From the NCBI GenBank assembly GCA_913773715.1, contig CAJYHD010000352.1:1-5370 (forward strand): a DNA stretch of 5,370 nt. Reading direction: 5' to 3'. Within the stretch, counting starts at the first letter, position 1. The number at the start of each line of letters is the position of its first letter. Below are positions 1-5,370 of this stretch, piece by piece. Under the pieces are notes generated by a model. That model was given only the letters and a program-made list of their open reading frames with translations, had not been told where the DNA came from and did no database searches. Both the position numbers and the translations under genes were made by a program. The stretch comes from an uncultured Sphingobium sp. GTDB lineage: Bacteria; Pseudomonadota; Alphaproteobacteria; Sphingomonadales; Sphingomonadaceae.

Positions 1-777
1 CTTTTCACCAAGGATGGTGATGCTGCCTTCGAGATTCTTGGGGTAGGTGAGCATCGTGACGCTCAGGGTGCCGAGCGCACCCGAACGCCACCGCAGGCTG
101 GCGACCGCAGTATCCTCCGCCTCGATCTTGCGCTCCAGCGTCGCCGAATAGGCCTGGACGCTTTCGACCGGACCGATCAGCCAGCTGAGCAGATCGATAT
201 AATGGCTCGCCTGGTTCATCAGCGCGCCACCGTCGAACTCCCACGTGCCACGCCACTTGGCCGCATCATAATATTCCTGCGGCCGCGTCCAGAAGACGTT
301 GAGCGCGACCAGGTTGATGCGGCCGAACCGACCCGCCTCGATCGCACGCTTCAACATCTGCAGCGTCGCATTGCGGCGGTTCTGCTTGACGACGAACAGT
401 TGCACGCCGGCTTCGTCGCATTCGCGCACCATCCGCAAGCCGTCCGACCAGCGGGTCGCCATCGGCTTTTCCGATACGACATGGCGACCGCTGCGGGCGA
501 TCGCGATCGTCTGGTTCGGATGCAGCCCGCTTGGTGTCGTGACGATAACGGCGTCGGCGGTAGTGGCTGCCAGCATCGCATCGAGCGACAGGTGGCCGGT
601 GGCGCCGGTTTCCTGCACTGCCGTCGCAAGCGCGGCGGGATCGATGTCACAGACGTCGACAAGCTCGGCGTCATCCGCATGGCTTGCCAGCGCACCGAGA
701 TGGTTCTTGGCGATACGGCCGCATCCGACAAGCGCGAAGCGGACCTTCCGGCCGGTGACAGGGGTCGAAACGGGCAT
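1..777 (-). CDS. wlbA: UDP-N-acetylglucosaminuronate 3-dehydrogenase, Gfo/Idh/MocA family (partial, C-terminus beyond the window)
   Basis: This enzyme oxidises the C-3 hydroxyl of UDP-GlcNAcA with NAD+ in the cytoplasm, giving the 3-keto sugar that is later transaminated on the way to UDP-diacetamido-mannuronic acid. The 259 visible residues begin with a Rossmann segment (residues 11-30, VGCGRIAKNH, nucleotide loop G18-x-G20). The hallmark EKP follows at 103-105, with K104 the probable catalytic lysine. The second domain has WTRPQEYYDAAKWRGTWEFD at 163-182 and MNQASHYIDLL at 187-197, with H192 the likely catalytic histidine. From memory, the protein closely resembles Bordetella WlbA, including the VCDIDP and KQNRRNAT stretches. 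The ATG at 775-777 lies 4 bases after the wbpA stop, and AAGG inside the wbpA 3' end (787-790) can serve as ribosome binding site, so the two genes are probably translated as a pair. The family is usually about 350 residues, so roughly 90 are missing past the left edge. Family assignment is firm. The exact substrate rests on resemblance and the wbpA neighbour. Confidence 0.93.
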   Translation of the reverse strand, partial: MPVSTPVTGRKVRFALVGCGRIAKNHLGALASHADDAELVDVCDIDPAALATAVQETGATGHLSLDAMLAATTADAVIVTTPSGLHPNQTIAIARSGRHVVSEKPMATRWSDGLRMVRECDEAGVQLFVVKQNRRNATLQMLKRAIEAGRFGRINLVALNVFWTRPQEYYDAAKWRGTWEFDGGALMNQASHYIDLLSWLIGPVESVQAYSATLERKIEAEDTAVASLRWRSGALGTLSVTMLTYPKNLEGSITILGEK

Positions 778-781
778 GAGA

Positions 782-2083
782 TCAGGCCTTTACCACATTG
801 GCTGCCGCAGGAATGCGCCCGCGGCTGTCGATGACGAGCGCAGCCTTCGCAATGACGTCATAATCGAAACGATCATGGTCGGTCGCCAGAAGGATACAGT
901 CGAAATCCGCAACATTGTCCGCCGTCAGCGTAATGCTCGACAGGTCAAAATGATGCTCGCGCGTTTCCGGGAAAACCGGGACGTGCGGATCGGAATAACT
1001 GACCTCCGCCCCCGCATCCCGCAGTTTTTCCATCAGGATAACAGAGGGCGATTCCCGCATGTCATCGACGTTCTTCTTGTAGGCGATGCCGAGGACCAGG
1101 ACCTTGCTGCCCTTGATCGACTTGCACCGGTCGTTGAGGGCGCCTGCAAGCTTCATCATCACATAGTCGGGCATTGCCGAATTCACTTCGCCCGCCAGCT
1201 CGATGAAACGGGTGTGGACACCGTATTCGCGTGCTTTCCATGTCAGGTAGAAGGGGTCGATCGGGATGCAGTGCCCGCCAAGGCCGGGGCCAGGCTGGTA
1301 GGCGGTGAAACCGAACGGCTTCGTCGCTGCCGCGGCGATCACCTCGTGAATGTCGATGTCGAGCTTGTCCGCAACGATCTTCATCTCGTTGACGAGACCG
1401 ATGTTGACCGCACGGTGAATGTTCTCGAGCAGCTTGGTCAGTTCCGCAGCCCGCGTCGAGCTGACCGGGACCAGCTGGTCGATGACCTGGCCATACAGCG
1501 CCAGGCCCACGTCGAGACATGCCGGGGTGCGACCACCGACGATCTTGGGGATCGTATTGGTGGTGAAATTCGGATTGCCCGGATCCTCGCGCTCCGGCGA
1601 ATAGACGAGGAAGATGTCCCGGCCCAGGACCAGACCCTGTTTTTCGATCCGCGGGCCCAGCTCCTCATCGGTCGTTCCGGGATAGGTGGTGCTTTCCAGC
1701 GAAACGACCTGACCGGGCCGCAGGTACGGCAGCAGCGAAGCGAGCGTGTCGAGGACGAACGAAAGGTCCGGCTCACGATGCTTGGTAAGCGGCGTCGGCA
1801 CGCACAGGATCAGCGCGTCCGCCTCTCCGATCCGCGAAAAGTCGGTCGTCGCACTGAACCCGCGCGCATTTGCAGCTGCGATCGCCGACGAGGGAATATG
1901 CTCGATCAGCGTTTCGCCGGCGTTCAGGCGCGCGACCTTGCCCGCATGGATGTCGAACCCAAGCACGGGATAGCCGACTTCCGAAAAGCGCAAAGCTAGT
2001 GGCAAGCCGACATAACCAAGACCAACAATACCAATGGTCGCTTTCTGGTCCTGGAATTTCTCGATCAGTTCCGACTTGCTCAT
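782..2083 (-). CDS. wbpA: UDP-N-acetyl-D-glucosamine 6-dehydrogenase
   Basis: This cytoplasmic enzyme oxidises UDP-GlcNAc to UDP-GlcNAcA in two steps with 2 NAD+, the entry to acetamido-uronic acid sugars. The 433-residue protein is complete and of normal length (Pseudomonas WbpA is similar). The N-terminal NAD domain carries GLGYVGLP at 21-28 and the acidic FDIH at 43-46 after strand 2. [12 protein letters not shown] lies at 95-106, STTYPGTT at 131-138 and [12 protein letters not shown] at 161-172. The central helix holds AELTKLLEN at 213-221 (conserved K217). The catalytic loop [11 protein letters not shown] at 268-278 contains the nucleophile C272. The C-terminal UDP-binding domain has [16 protein letters not shown] at 332-347. 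The sequence follows Pseudomonas WbpA far more closely than UDP-glucose dehydrogenases (Ugd), which favours UDP-GlcNAc as substrate. The ATG at 2081-2083 is preceded by GAGGTG (2086-2091). It starts 26 bases after the transferase stop, with no terminator visible between, so the two genes share an operon. Confidence 0.96.
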   Translation of the reverse strand: MSKSELIEKFQDQKATIGIVGLGYVGLPLALRFSEVGYPVLGFDIHAGKVARLNAGETLIEHIPSSAIAAANARGFSATTDFSRIGEADALILCVPTPLTKHREPDLSFVLDTLASLLPYLRPGQVVSLESTTYPGTTDEELGPRIEKQGLVLGRDIFLVYSPEREDPGNPNFTTNTIPKIVGGRTPACLDVGLALYGQVIDQLVPVSSTRAAELTKLLENIHRAVNIGLVNEMKIVADKLDIDIHEVIAAAATKPFGFTAYQPGPGLGGHCIPIDPFYLTWKAREYGVHTRFIELAGEVNSAMPDYVMMKLAGALNDRCKSIKGSKVLVLGIAYKKNVDDMRESPSVILMEKLRDAGAEVSYSDPHVPVFPETREHHFDLSSITLTADNVADFDCILLATDHDRFDYDVIAKAALVIDSRGRIPAAANVVKA

Positions 2084-2109
2084 AACACCTCAAAGATTTA
2101 TCAACGCTT

Positions 2110-3390
2110 TTATTTCGCGCCAAAACCAGTCATCATCGTTACCATAGTACGGAAAACTATCAGACTATCGATCCACAGAGAGAAATTCTTGATGTAGTAG
2201 AAATCGTAATAAAGCTTACTACGAACTTCATTCACATCCGCAACATGTCCCTGCATTACTTGCGCCCATCCGGTAATTCCCGGACGAACGACATGGCGAT
2301 ATCGATAGAACGGAATTTCGTCCTCATACCATTTAGATAGAACAGCGGCTTCGGGCCGGGGGCCGATCCAGCTCATCTTCCCTTGCAGGATATTGATGAT
2401 TTGCGGCAGTTCATCGATGCGACTGCGCCGCAAAAAGCGGCCAAAGCGGGTGATGCGATCGTCATTGGAGCGGGTGATGGCGTCATCGCGCGCACCTGCA
2501 CTATCGACGACACGCGCACGCATCGTGCGGAATTTATAAACAGTGAAGGGAATACCGCGAAATCCGATCCGCTGCTGCCGGAAAATCGATGGCCCCGGAG
2601 AATCCAAGCGGATCAAGACCGCGACAACCAGCAGCAGCGGTGTCAGCAGGATGAGCACCACCAGGGCCATAAGCCTATCGACGACATGCTTGGGCAGCAT
2701 GTACGCCTCGGGAGGCGAAAGCGTACCATAGCTGGTCTCGGACAAATGCTCGAGTTCAACGCGCCCTGTCAGCGATTCAATAAGATGCTTGCTGTGGTAA
2801 ACTGGAATGTCAGTCAGCGCGAAATCGGCTATCCGCTTGTCCCACGCATCGGGAAGATCGATCCGCAGGTCTACAGCGATAGCCTGCACATCGTTAAGCA
2901 TCGTATCCGGCGCCTCGATCAACACCCATTCGATGCCCGGGATGGCGACCAGCGACTGAACACTATCCCCCAGAGGCACCACGCCTATCTTGAATTGCTT
3001 ACGACTAAATATCTGGGCATAGCCCAAATGGAAGATAAATATTGCGCTGATGTATCCGCCGGCAAGTACCCACCTACTATAGTCGAGACGAAACATCAGC
3101 AACGCGACGACGACCATCCCGAAAGATACCGAAAAACTCGGAATGATTGCCGATGCCTTTTCGACGCCAGGATACCGACCGACATTACGAATAAGCATAA
3201 TGCCAATGAATATCGCGACAAATCCGCACCAAAAGGCATTGAAAGATGAAGTAAGCCCCTTCTCGAAGGCAGAACTTCCAACAATAAGAAATCGCATTGC
3301 AAGCGGAAATATGGACGCAACCAGCCCCCATACCACTTGCCAACGCAGCCTTTGCCAATGGCTTTGTCGAGAAATACTTGCGCTCGTCAT
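2110..3390 (-). CDS. Undecaprenyl-phosphate sugar-1-phosphate transferase (polyisoprenyl-phosphate hexose-1-phosphate transferase family)
   Basis: This inner-membrane initiating enzyme moves a sugar-1-phosphate from a UDP-sugar to undecaprenyl phosphate, the first step of a lipid-linked O-antigen, capsule or exopolysaccharide. The 426 residues show four hydrophobic N-terminal segments (about 18-38, 50-68, 83-102 and 107-128). A soluble middle region (about 132-225) follows, then a fifth hydrophobic segment (about 239-261). The bacterial sugar transferase domain carries DSPGP at 263-267, YKFRTMR at 285-291, the probable catalytic dyad in RIDELPQ (D326, E327), WIGPRPE at 341-347, RPGITGWAQ at 369-377 and a KLYYDFYYIKNFS tail at 392-404. 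The layout matches WcaJ/WbaP-like large members, but the middle region lacks a clear GxGxxG. The ATG at 3388-3390 is the first usable start: upstream in frame there is a TGA with no ATG, GTG or TTG between. Its ribosome site is weak (AAGTGA, about 3398-3403). The sugar transferred cannot be read from sequence. GC drops at both ends (21 of 60 G+C at 2161-2220). Confidence 0.94.
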   Translation of the reverse strand: MTSASISRQSHWQRLRWQVVWGLVASIFPLAMRFLIVGSSAFEKGLTSSFNAFWCGFVAIFIGIMLIRNVGRYPGVEKASAIIPSFSVSFGMVVVALLMFRLDYSRWVLAGGYISAIFIFHLGYAQIFSRKQFKIGVVPLGDSVQSLVAIPGIEWVLIEAPDTMLNDVQAIAVDLRIDLPDAWDKRIADFALTDIPVYHSKHLIESLTGRVELEHLSETSYGTLSPPEAYMLPKHVVDRLMALVVLILLTPLLLVVAVLIRLDSPGPSIFRQQRIGFRGIPFTVYKFRTMRARVVDSAGARDDAITRSNDDRITRFGRFLRRSRIDELPQIINILQGKMSWIGPRPEAAVLSKWYEDEIPFYRYRHVVRPGITGWAQVMQGHVADVNEVRSKLYYDFYYIKNFSLWIDSLIVFRTMVTMMTGFGAK

Positions 3391-3401
3391 CGAAAGTTCA
3401 C

Positions 3402-3461
3402 TTACACCCGTTGGATGATCGGAACGATGGCAGTGTCAGAAAGTCGACCACCACGGTTCAT
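3402..3461 (-). CDS. Possible 19-residue leader peptide before the sugar transferase
   Basis: An ATG at 3459-3461 (minus strand) is preceded by AAGGA (3471-3475) at a 9-base spacing, a better ribosome site than that of the transferase itself. The frame reads MNRGGRLSDTAIVPIIQRV and stops with TAA at 3402-3404, 11 bases before the transferase ATG. The frame stays open upstream to an earlier ATG at 3561-3563, which would give 53 residues, but that ATG has no visible ribosome site. I do not recognise either version. Translation ending beside the weak transferase ribosome site would suit translational coupling, which is an inference. Third-position GC is not strongly coding-like, so this may be a chance open frame. 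Confidence 0.25.
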   Translation of the reverse strand: MNRGGRLSDTAIVPIIQRV

Positions 3462-3482
3462 TCCAAACAATCCTTGCTTTCG

Positions 3483-3497
3483 CGCCTCACCGAGGCG
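3483..3497. repeat. Short perfect inverted repeat in the operon leader
   Basis: CGCCTC (3483-3488) and GAGGCG (3492-3497) are exact reverse complements around a 3-base ACC loop, giving a compact GC-rich 6-bp hairpin. No run of T follows on either strand, so it does not look like an intrinsic terminator. It lies about 95 bases before the transferase start and just before the AAGGA ribosome site of the possible leader peptide, so it could shape leader RNA folding. It is short enough to be chance. Confidence 0.35.
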
Positions 3498-3631
3498 GCC
3501 GTAAATTCGCCTATCCCCGGCGCGACCTATGAGCTGCCCCGATCCTCCAATGGCGATAGCCATGAATTGATCGGCGCAATACTGGCTGGGAAGGGCGATT
3601 GTCGAGCCTTAAAGTAGCGCCCAGCTTCTAC

Positions 3632-3643
3632 CATGCTACCGCC
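3632..3643 (-). promoter_or_regulatory. ops-like element (RfaH/NusG-paralogue recruitment site candidate)
   Basis: On the minus strand the sequence is GGCGGTAGCATG. It contains the full 8-base ops/JUMPStart core GGCGGTAG and differs from the enterobacterial element GGCGGTAGCGTG only at base 10 (A for G). It points toward the polysaccharide operon and lies about 240 bases before the transferase start, in untranslated leader, where such elements are known to sit. In the known system the element in the non-template strand pauses RNA polymerase and loads RfaH, which suppresses termination through long operons. The same 8-base core also occurs at 556-563 on the plus strand inside wlbA, so chance occurrence of the core is possible. 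The longer match and the right context are what support this one. No RfaH-like gene is in the window. Confidence 0.45.
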
Positions 3644-3746
3644 GCACGCGCCGAAGAGACGCCATGGCAGCCGGCCTATCCAAACAAGGCTTACCCATGC
3701 TTATGCCGGAAATTTAAGCAGCTATACCGCTCTGCGACAGGTAATA

Positions 3747-3754
3747 TTTCGAAA
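3747..3754. promoter_or_regulatory. TTTCGAAA palindrome upstream of glpD (possible operator)
   Basis: A perfect 8-base palindrome ends 29 bases before the glpD ATG and overlaps a TAATAT that could be a -10 box. Glycerol genes are often controlled by DeoR-family GlpR repressors, whose sites can contain TTCG-type half-sites, so a repressor site is conceivable. The palindrome does not extend beyond 8 bases and no regulator gene is visible. Confidence 0.2.
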
Positions 3755-3783
3755 CATCAACCTTGTCCGCTATAGGCCTCGCC

Positions 3784-5271
3784 ATGATACGTGACATCCT
3801 TATTATCGGTGGTGGCATTAATGGCTGCGCGGTCGCACGCGAGGCTGCGCTGCATGGCCTCGACATACTCCTCGTCGAACGTGACGATCTGGCCAGTCAT
3901 ACCTCGTCCGCATCGACCAAGCTGATCCATGGCGGCCTCCGTTATCTGGAACACCGGGAATTCGGACTGGTTCGGGAAGCCTTGGCCGAGCGCGAGCGCC
4001 TGATCCGTGCGGCACCTCACCTCATCCGCCCCATTCCCTTCATACTTCCTCATTCGCCTGGAATACGACCATGGTGGTTCGTACGTGCCGGACTGTATCT
4101 GTATGACGTACTTGCCTGGGGCACGAAGCTGCCGGGGTCGCGAGGGTTGCGAGCATCGGACACGGCGTATCGCACCCCCCTGAAAGACAATGTTCGCGGT
4201 TTCGTATACTGGGACGCGTTCGTCGACGATGCTCGGCTCACCCTTGCCAATGCGATCGATGCGGCCGAAAATGGCGCCGACATCTGCACCCGGACGACCG
4301 TGGAAAGCGCGCGTCGGCAGGACGGGCTATGGCAGGTGCAACTGTCCGATGGACGGACTGTCGCAGCACGCGCCATCGTCAACACCGCCGGCCCGTGGGT
4401 GACGGAGGTGATACAACGGCTTGGATTGAACAAAAAATCCAATGTCCGCCTTGTCAAAGGCAGCCATATCGTTGTTCCCAGGATATATGACGGCGATCAT
4501 GCTTATATTTTTCAGCTACCTGACCGACGCATAATCTTTGCCATCCCCTGGTTGGGTAATTATACGCAAATCGGAACGACGGATATTGCCGTTGACAGCC
4601 CCGATGATGCGCAGATCGATACGCAGGAAACCGGCTATCTGTGTGATGCGGTTAATACATATTTTGGGACCCACCTGACTCCTGCCGACGTCGTCGATAC
4701 CTGGTCCGGCATTCGCCCGCTATATGACGATGGCATCGCGGAAGCGAGCGGGGTTACCCGAGACTTCGTTCTGGAGTTGGACAGAACCACCCCCGTTCTC
4801 CTGAGCGTGTTCGGTGGCAAGATCACAACGGCACGCCACTTGGCTGAAAAGGTCATGGAAAAACTGGGGCCGGAACTCGGATTCATTCCTCGGATCGTTA
4901 CCCGGGATCGCCCCTTCCCGGGCGGTAACATGGATAGCGTCGACGATTTCATCGAAGACATGCAGGCACGCTTCGCGTTTCTCGGAAAAGCGAGATTGAT
5001 ACGCATGGTCCATGCATATGGCACCCGCCTGCTCGACCTGCTGGCAGGTGTCGACAATATCGAGGATATGGGTGCAGACCTCGGCAACGGACTTACAGAG
5101 CGCGAATTGCGCTGGATGCAGACCCATGAATGGGCCCGCACCACCGAAGACGTACTGGATCGTCGCAGCAAGTTGCGCGTCGGCGGGCAAGCCGAACTAA
5201 GCTCGCGCGTGCGCCAAGTCATGGAGGCGAAACCTGAACCATCACGGGATAACCTGGTAACGCCCAGCTAA
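3784..5271 (+). CDS. glpD: Aerobic glycerol-3-phosphate dehydrogenase (FAD-dependent, quinone-linked)
   Basis: This enzyme oxidises sn-glycerol 3-phosphate to dihydroxyacetone phosphate on the inner face of the cytoplasmic membrane and passes electrons through FAD to ubiquinone. It links glycerol and phospholipid breakdown to respiration and glycolysis. The 495 residues match the family length (about 500). The FAD loop IIGGGING lies at 7-14, with E32 ending the second strand. LASHTSSASTKLIHGGLRYL at 36-55 includes R53 and Y54, expected at the substrate pocket. VKGSHIVVPR lies at 224-233, IGTTD at 263-267, SGIRPLYDD at 308-316 (R311) and FGGKITTARHLAEK at 343-356 (K346). The C-terminal helical domain runs from about 385 to 495. 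I chose the ATG at 3784 because the family begins a few residues before the FAD strand. An in-frame TTG at 3763 would add seven unmotivated residues. The ribosome site is weak (TATAGG, 3771-3776). Deviations from the usual signatures are Ala16 in the FAD motif and Ala350 where many family members have Tyr. The gene is divergent from the polysaccharide operon and looks monocistronic here. Confidence 0.96.
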   Translation: MIRDILIIGGGINGCAVAREAALHGLDILLVERDDLASHTSSASTKLIHGGLRYLEHREFGLVREALAERERLIRAAPHLIRPIPFILPHSPGIRPWWFVRAGLYLYDVLAWGTKLPGSRGLRASDTAYRTPLKDNVRGFVYWDAFVDDARLTLANAIDAAENGADICTRTTVESARRQDGLWQVQLSDGRTVAARAIVNTAGPWVTEVIQRLGLNKKSNVRLVKGSHIVVPRIYDGDHAYIFQLPDRRIIFAIPWLGNYTQIGTTDIAVDSPDDAQIDTQETGYLCDAVNTYFGTHLTPADVVDTWSGIRPLYDDGIAEASGVTRDFVLELDRTTPVLLSVFGGKITTARHLAEKVMEKLGPELGFIPRIVTRDRPFPGGNMDSVDDFIEDMQARFAFLGKARLIRMVHAYGTRLLDLLAGVDNIEDMGADLGNGLTERELRWMQTHEWARTTEDVLDRRSKLRVGGQAELSSRVRQVMEAKPEPSRDNLVTPS

Positions 5272-5370
5272 CGGGCGCACAGGGCTGAAGAAGTCGCGCG
5301 ACAGTGCAATTGTTCGCGCACATCAGCAGGCAGCGACTGGAAAAGGGGGCAAGGATCAGGCGCCGGGGCG
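5272..5370. other. Sequence after glpD with no supported gene
   Basis: The final 99 bases show no start codon with a ribosome site and no recognisable protein. Several frames on both strands stay open simply because the stretch is short and GC-rich. A 5-bp inverted repeat straddles the glpD stop (CGCCC 5261-5265 and GGGCG 5273-5277), but it lacks a T tract, so I do not call a terminator. Confidence 0.6.

Larger units (their letters stand above)
3391..3783. promoter_or_regulatory. Divergent intergenic region between the polysaccharide operon and glpD
   Basis: These 393 bases separate two divergently transcribed units and must hold promoters for both. I see no large gene of recognisable family on either strand. 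Minus-strand signals are an ops-like element, a 6-bp hairpin and a short leader ORF. A plus-strand signal is the TTTCGAAA palindrome near glpD. TAATAT at 3742-3747 could be a -10 box for glpD, matching TATAAT at 4 of 6 bases and overlapping the palindrome, but no credible -35 stands 16-18 bases upstream. I could not place a convincing promoter for the minus-strand operon. If the ops-like element works, its transcript must start upstream of 3643, giving a leader of more than 250 bases. Confidence 0.75.

Noticed and set aside
556..563. Second GGCGGTAG core on the plus strand
   Set aside because: It lies inside wlbA on the antisense strand, is not upstream of any polysaccharide gene in that direction, and the following bases diverge from ops. 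It is kept as evidence that the 8-base core alone can occur by chance.
299..1999. Very long plus-strand open frame (566 codons) opposite wlbA and wbpA
   Set aside because: It is antisense to two genes with complete family motifs, crosses their junction, and its arginine- and aspartate-rich translation shows no recognisable domain. Long antisense frames are common opposite GC-rich genes.
2383..3249. Plus-strand open frame (288 codons) opposite the sugar transferase
   Set aside because: The minus strand has the full catalytic signature of the transferase family. The plus reading is rich in Asp, Gln and His with no domain and no ribosome site.
3297..3617. Plus-strand open frame (106 codons) across the intergenic region
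   Set aside because: It begins inside the transferase on the opposite strand, has no ribosome site, and its translation resembles no family I know.
3614..3639. GTAGC...GCTAC inverted repeat overlapping the ops-like element, followed by TTT on the minus strand
   Set aside because: A five-pair stem with a 16-base loop and only three T is too weak to call an attenuator.
3763..3783. Upstream TTG start for glpD
   Set aside because: It adds seven residues not expected before the FAD-binding strand and has no ribosome site. The ATG at 3784 fits the family N-terminus.
5261..5277. Inverted repeat CGCCC/GGGCG at the glpD stop as a terminator
   Set aside because: The stem has only five pairs with a 7-base loop and no T tract on either strand.
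5268..5370. Minus-strand open frame of 33 codons running off the right edge, stop overlapping the glpD stop
   Set aside because: It could be the end of a convergent gene, but it is short, matches no family I know, and other frames in the same 99 bases are also open. Sequence to the right is needed to decide.

Overview
The window most likely comes from an alphaproteobacterium, with a sphingomonad as my best guess. This rests on GC-rich coding sequence and the character of the GlpD protein. It is an inference from protein flavour, not from a marker gene. Two transcription units diverge from a central non-coding region at about 3391-3783.

Left unit (minus strand, 3390 down to the left edge): three tightly packed genes for surface-polysaccharide synthesis. 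In transcription order they are a membrane sugar-1-phosphate transferase that starts a lipid-linked glycan (2110-3390), the UDP-GlcNAc 6-dehydrogenase WbpA (782-2083), and the 3-dehydrogenase WlbA/WbpB (1-777, cut by the window edge). WbpA and WlbA are steps 1 and 2 of the five-step route to UDP-2,3-diacetamido-2,3-dideoxy-D-mannuronic acid, an O-antigen or capsule sugar. The aminotransferase, acetyltransferase and epimerase for later steps are not in the window. They are expected to the left if the operon follows the known pattern.

Central region (3391-3783): about 390 bases with no convincing large gene. Reading toward the polysaccharide operon it holds GGCGGTAGCATG. This differs at one base from the 12-base ops element (GGCGGTAGCGTG) that recruits the NusG paralogue RfaH to polysaccharide operons in enterobacteria. 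Downstream of it are a small hairpin and a possible short leader ORF with a good Shine-Dalgarno. That ORF ends 11 bases before the transferase start. On the glpD side, a TTTCGAAA palindrome lies about 30 bases before the glpD start.

Right unit (plus strand, 3784-5271): one complete gene for the FAD-dependent aerobic glycerol-3-phosphate dehydrogenase GlpD, a housekeeping gene. The last 99 bases show no supported gene. The window therefore appears to span the border between a housekeeping locus (glpD) and an accessory polysaccharide cluster. The most interesting signal is the ops-like element in the polysaccharide leader.
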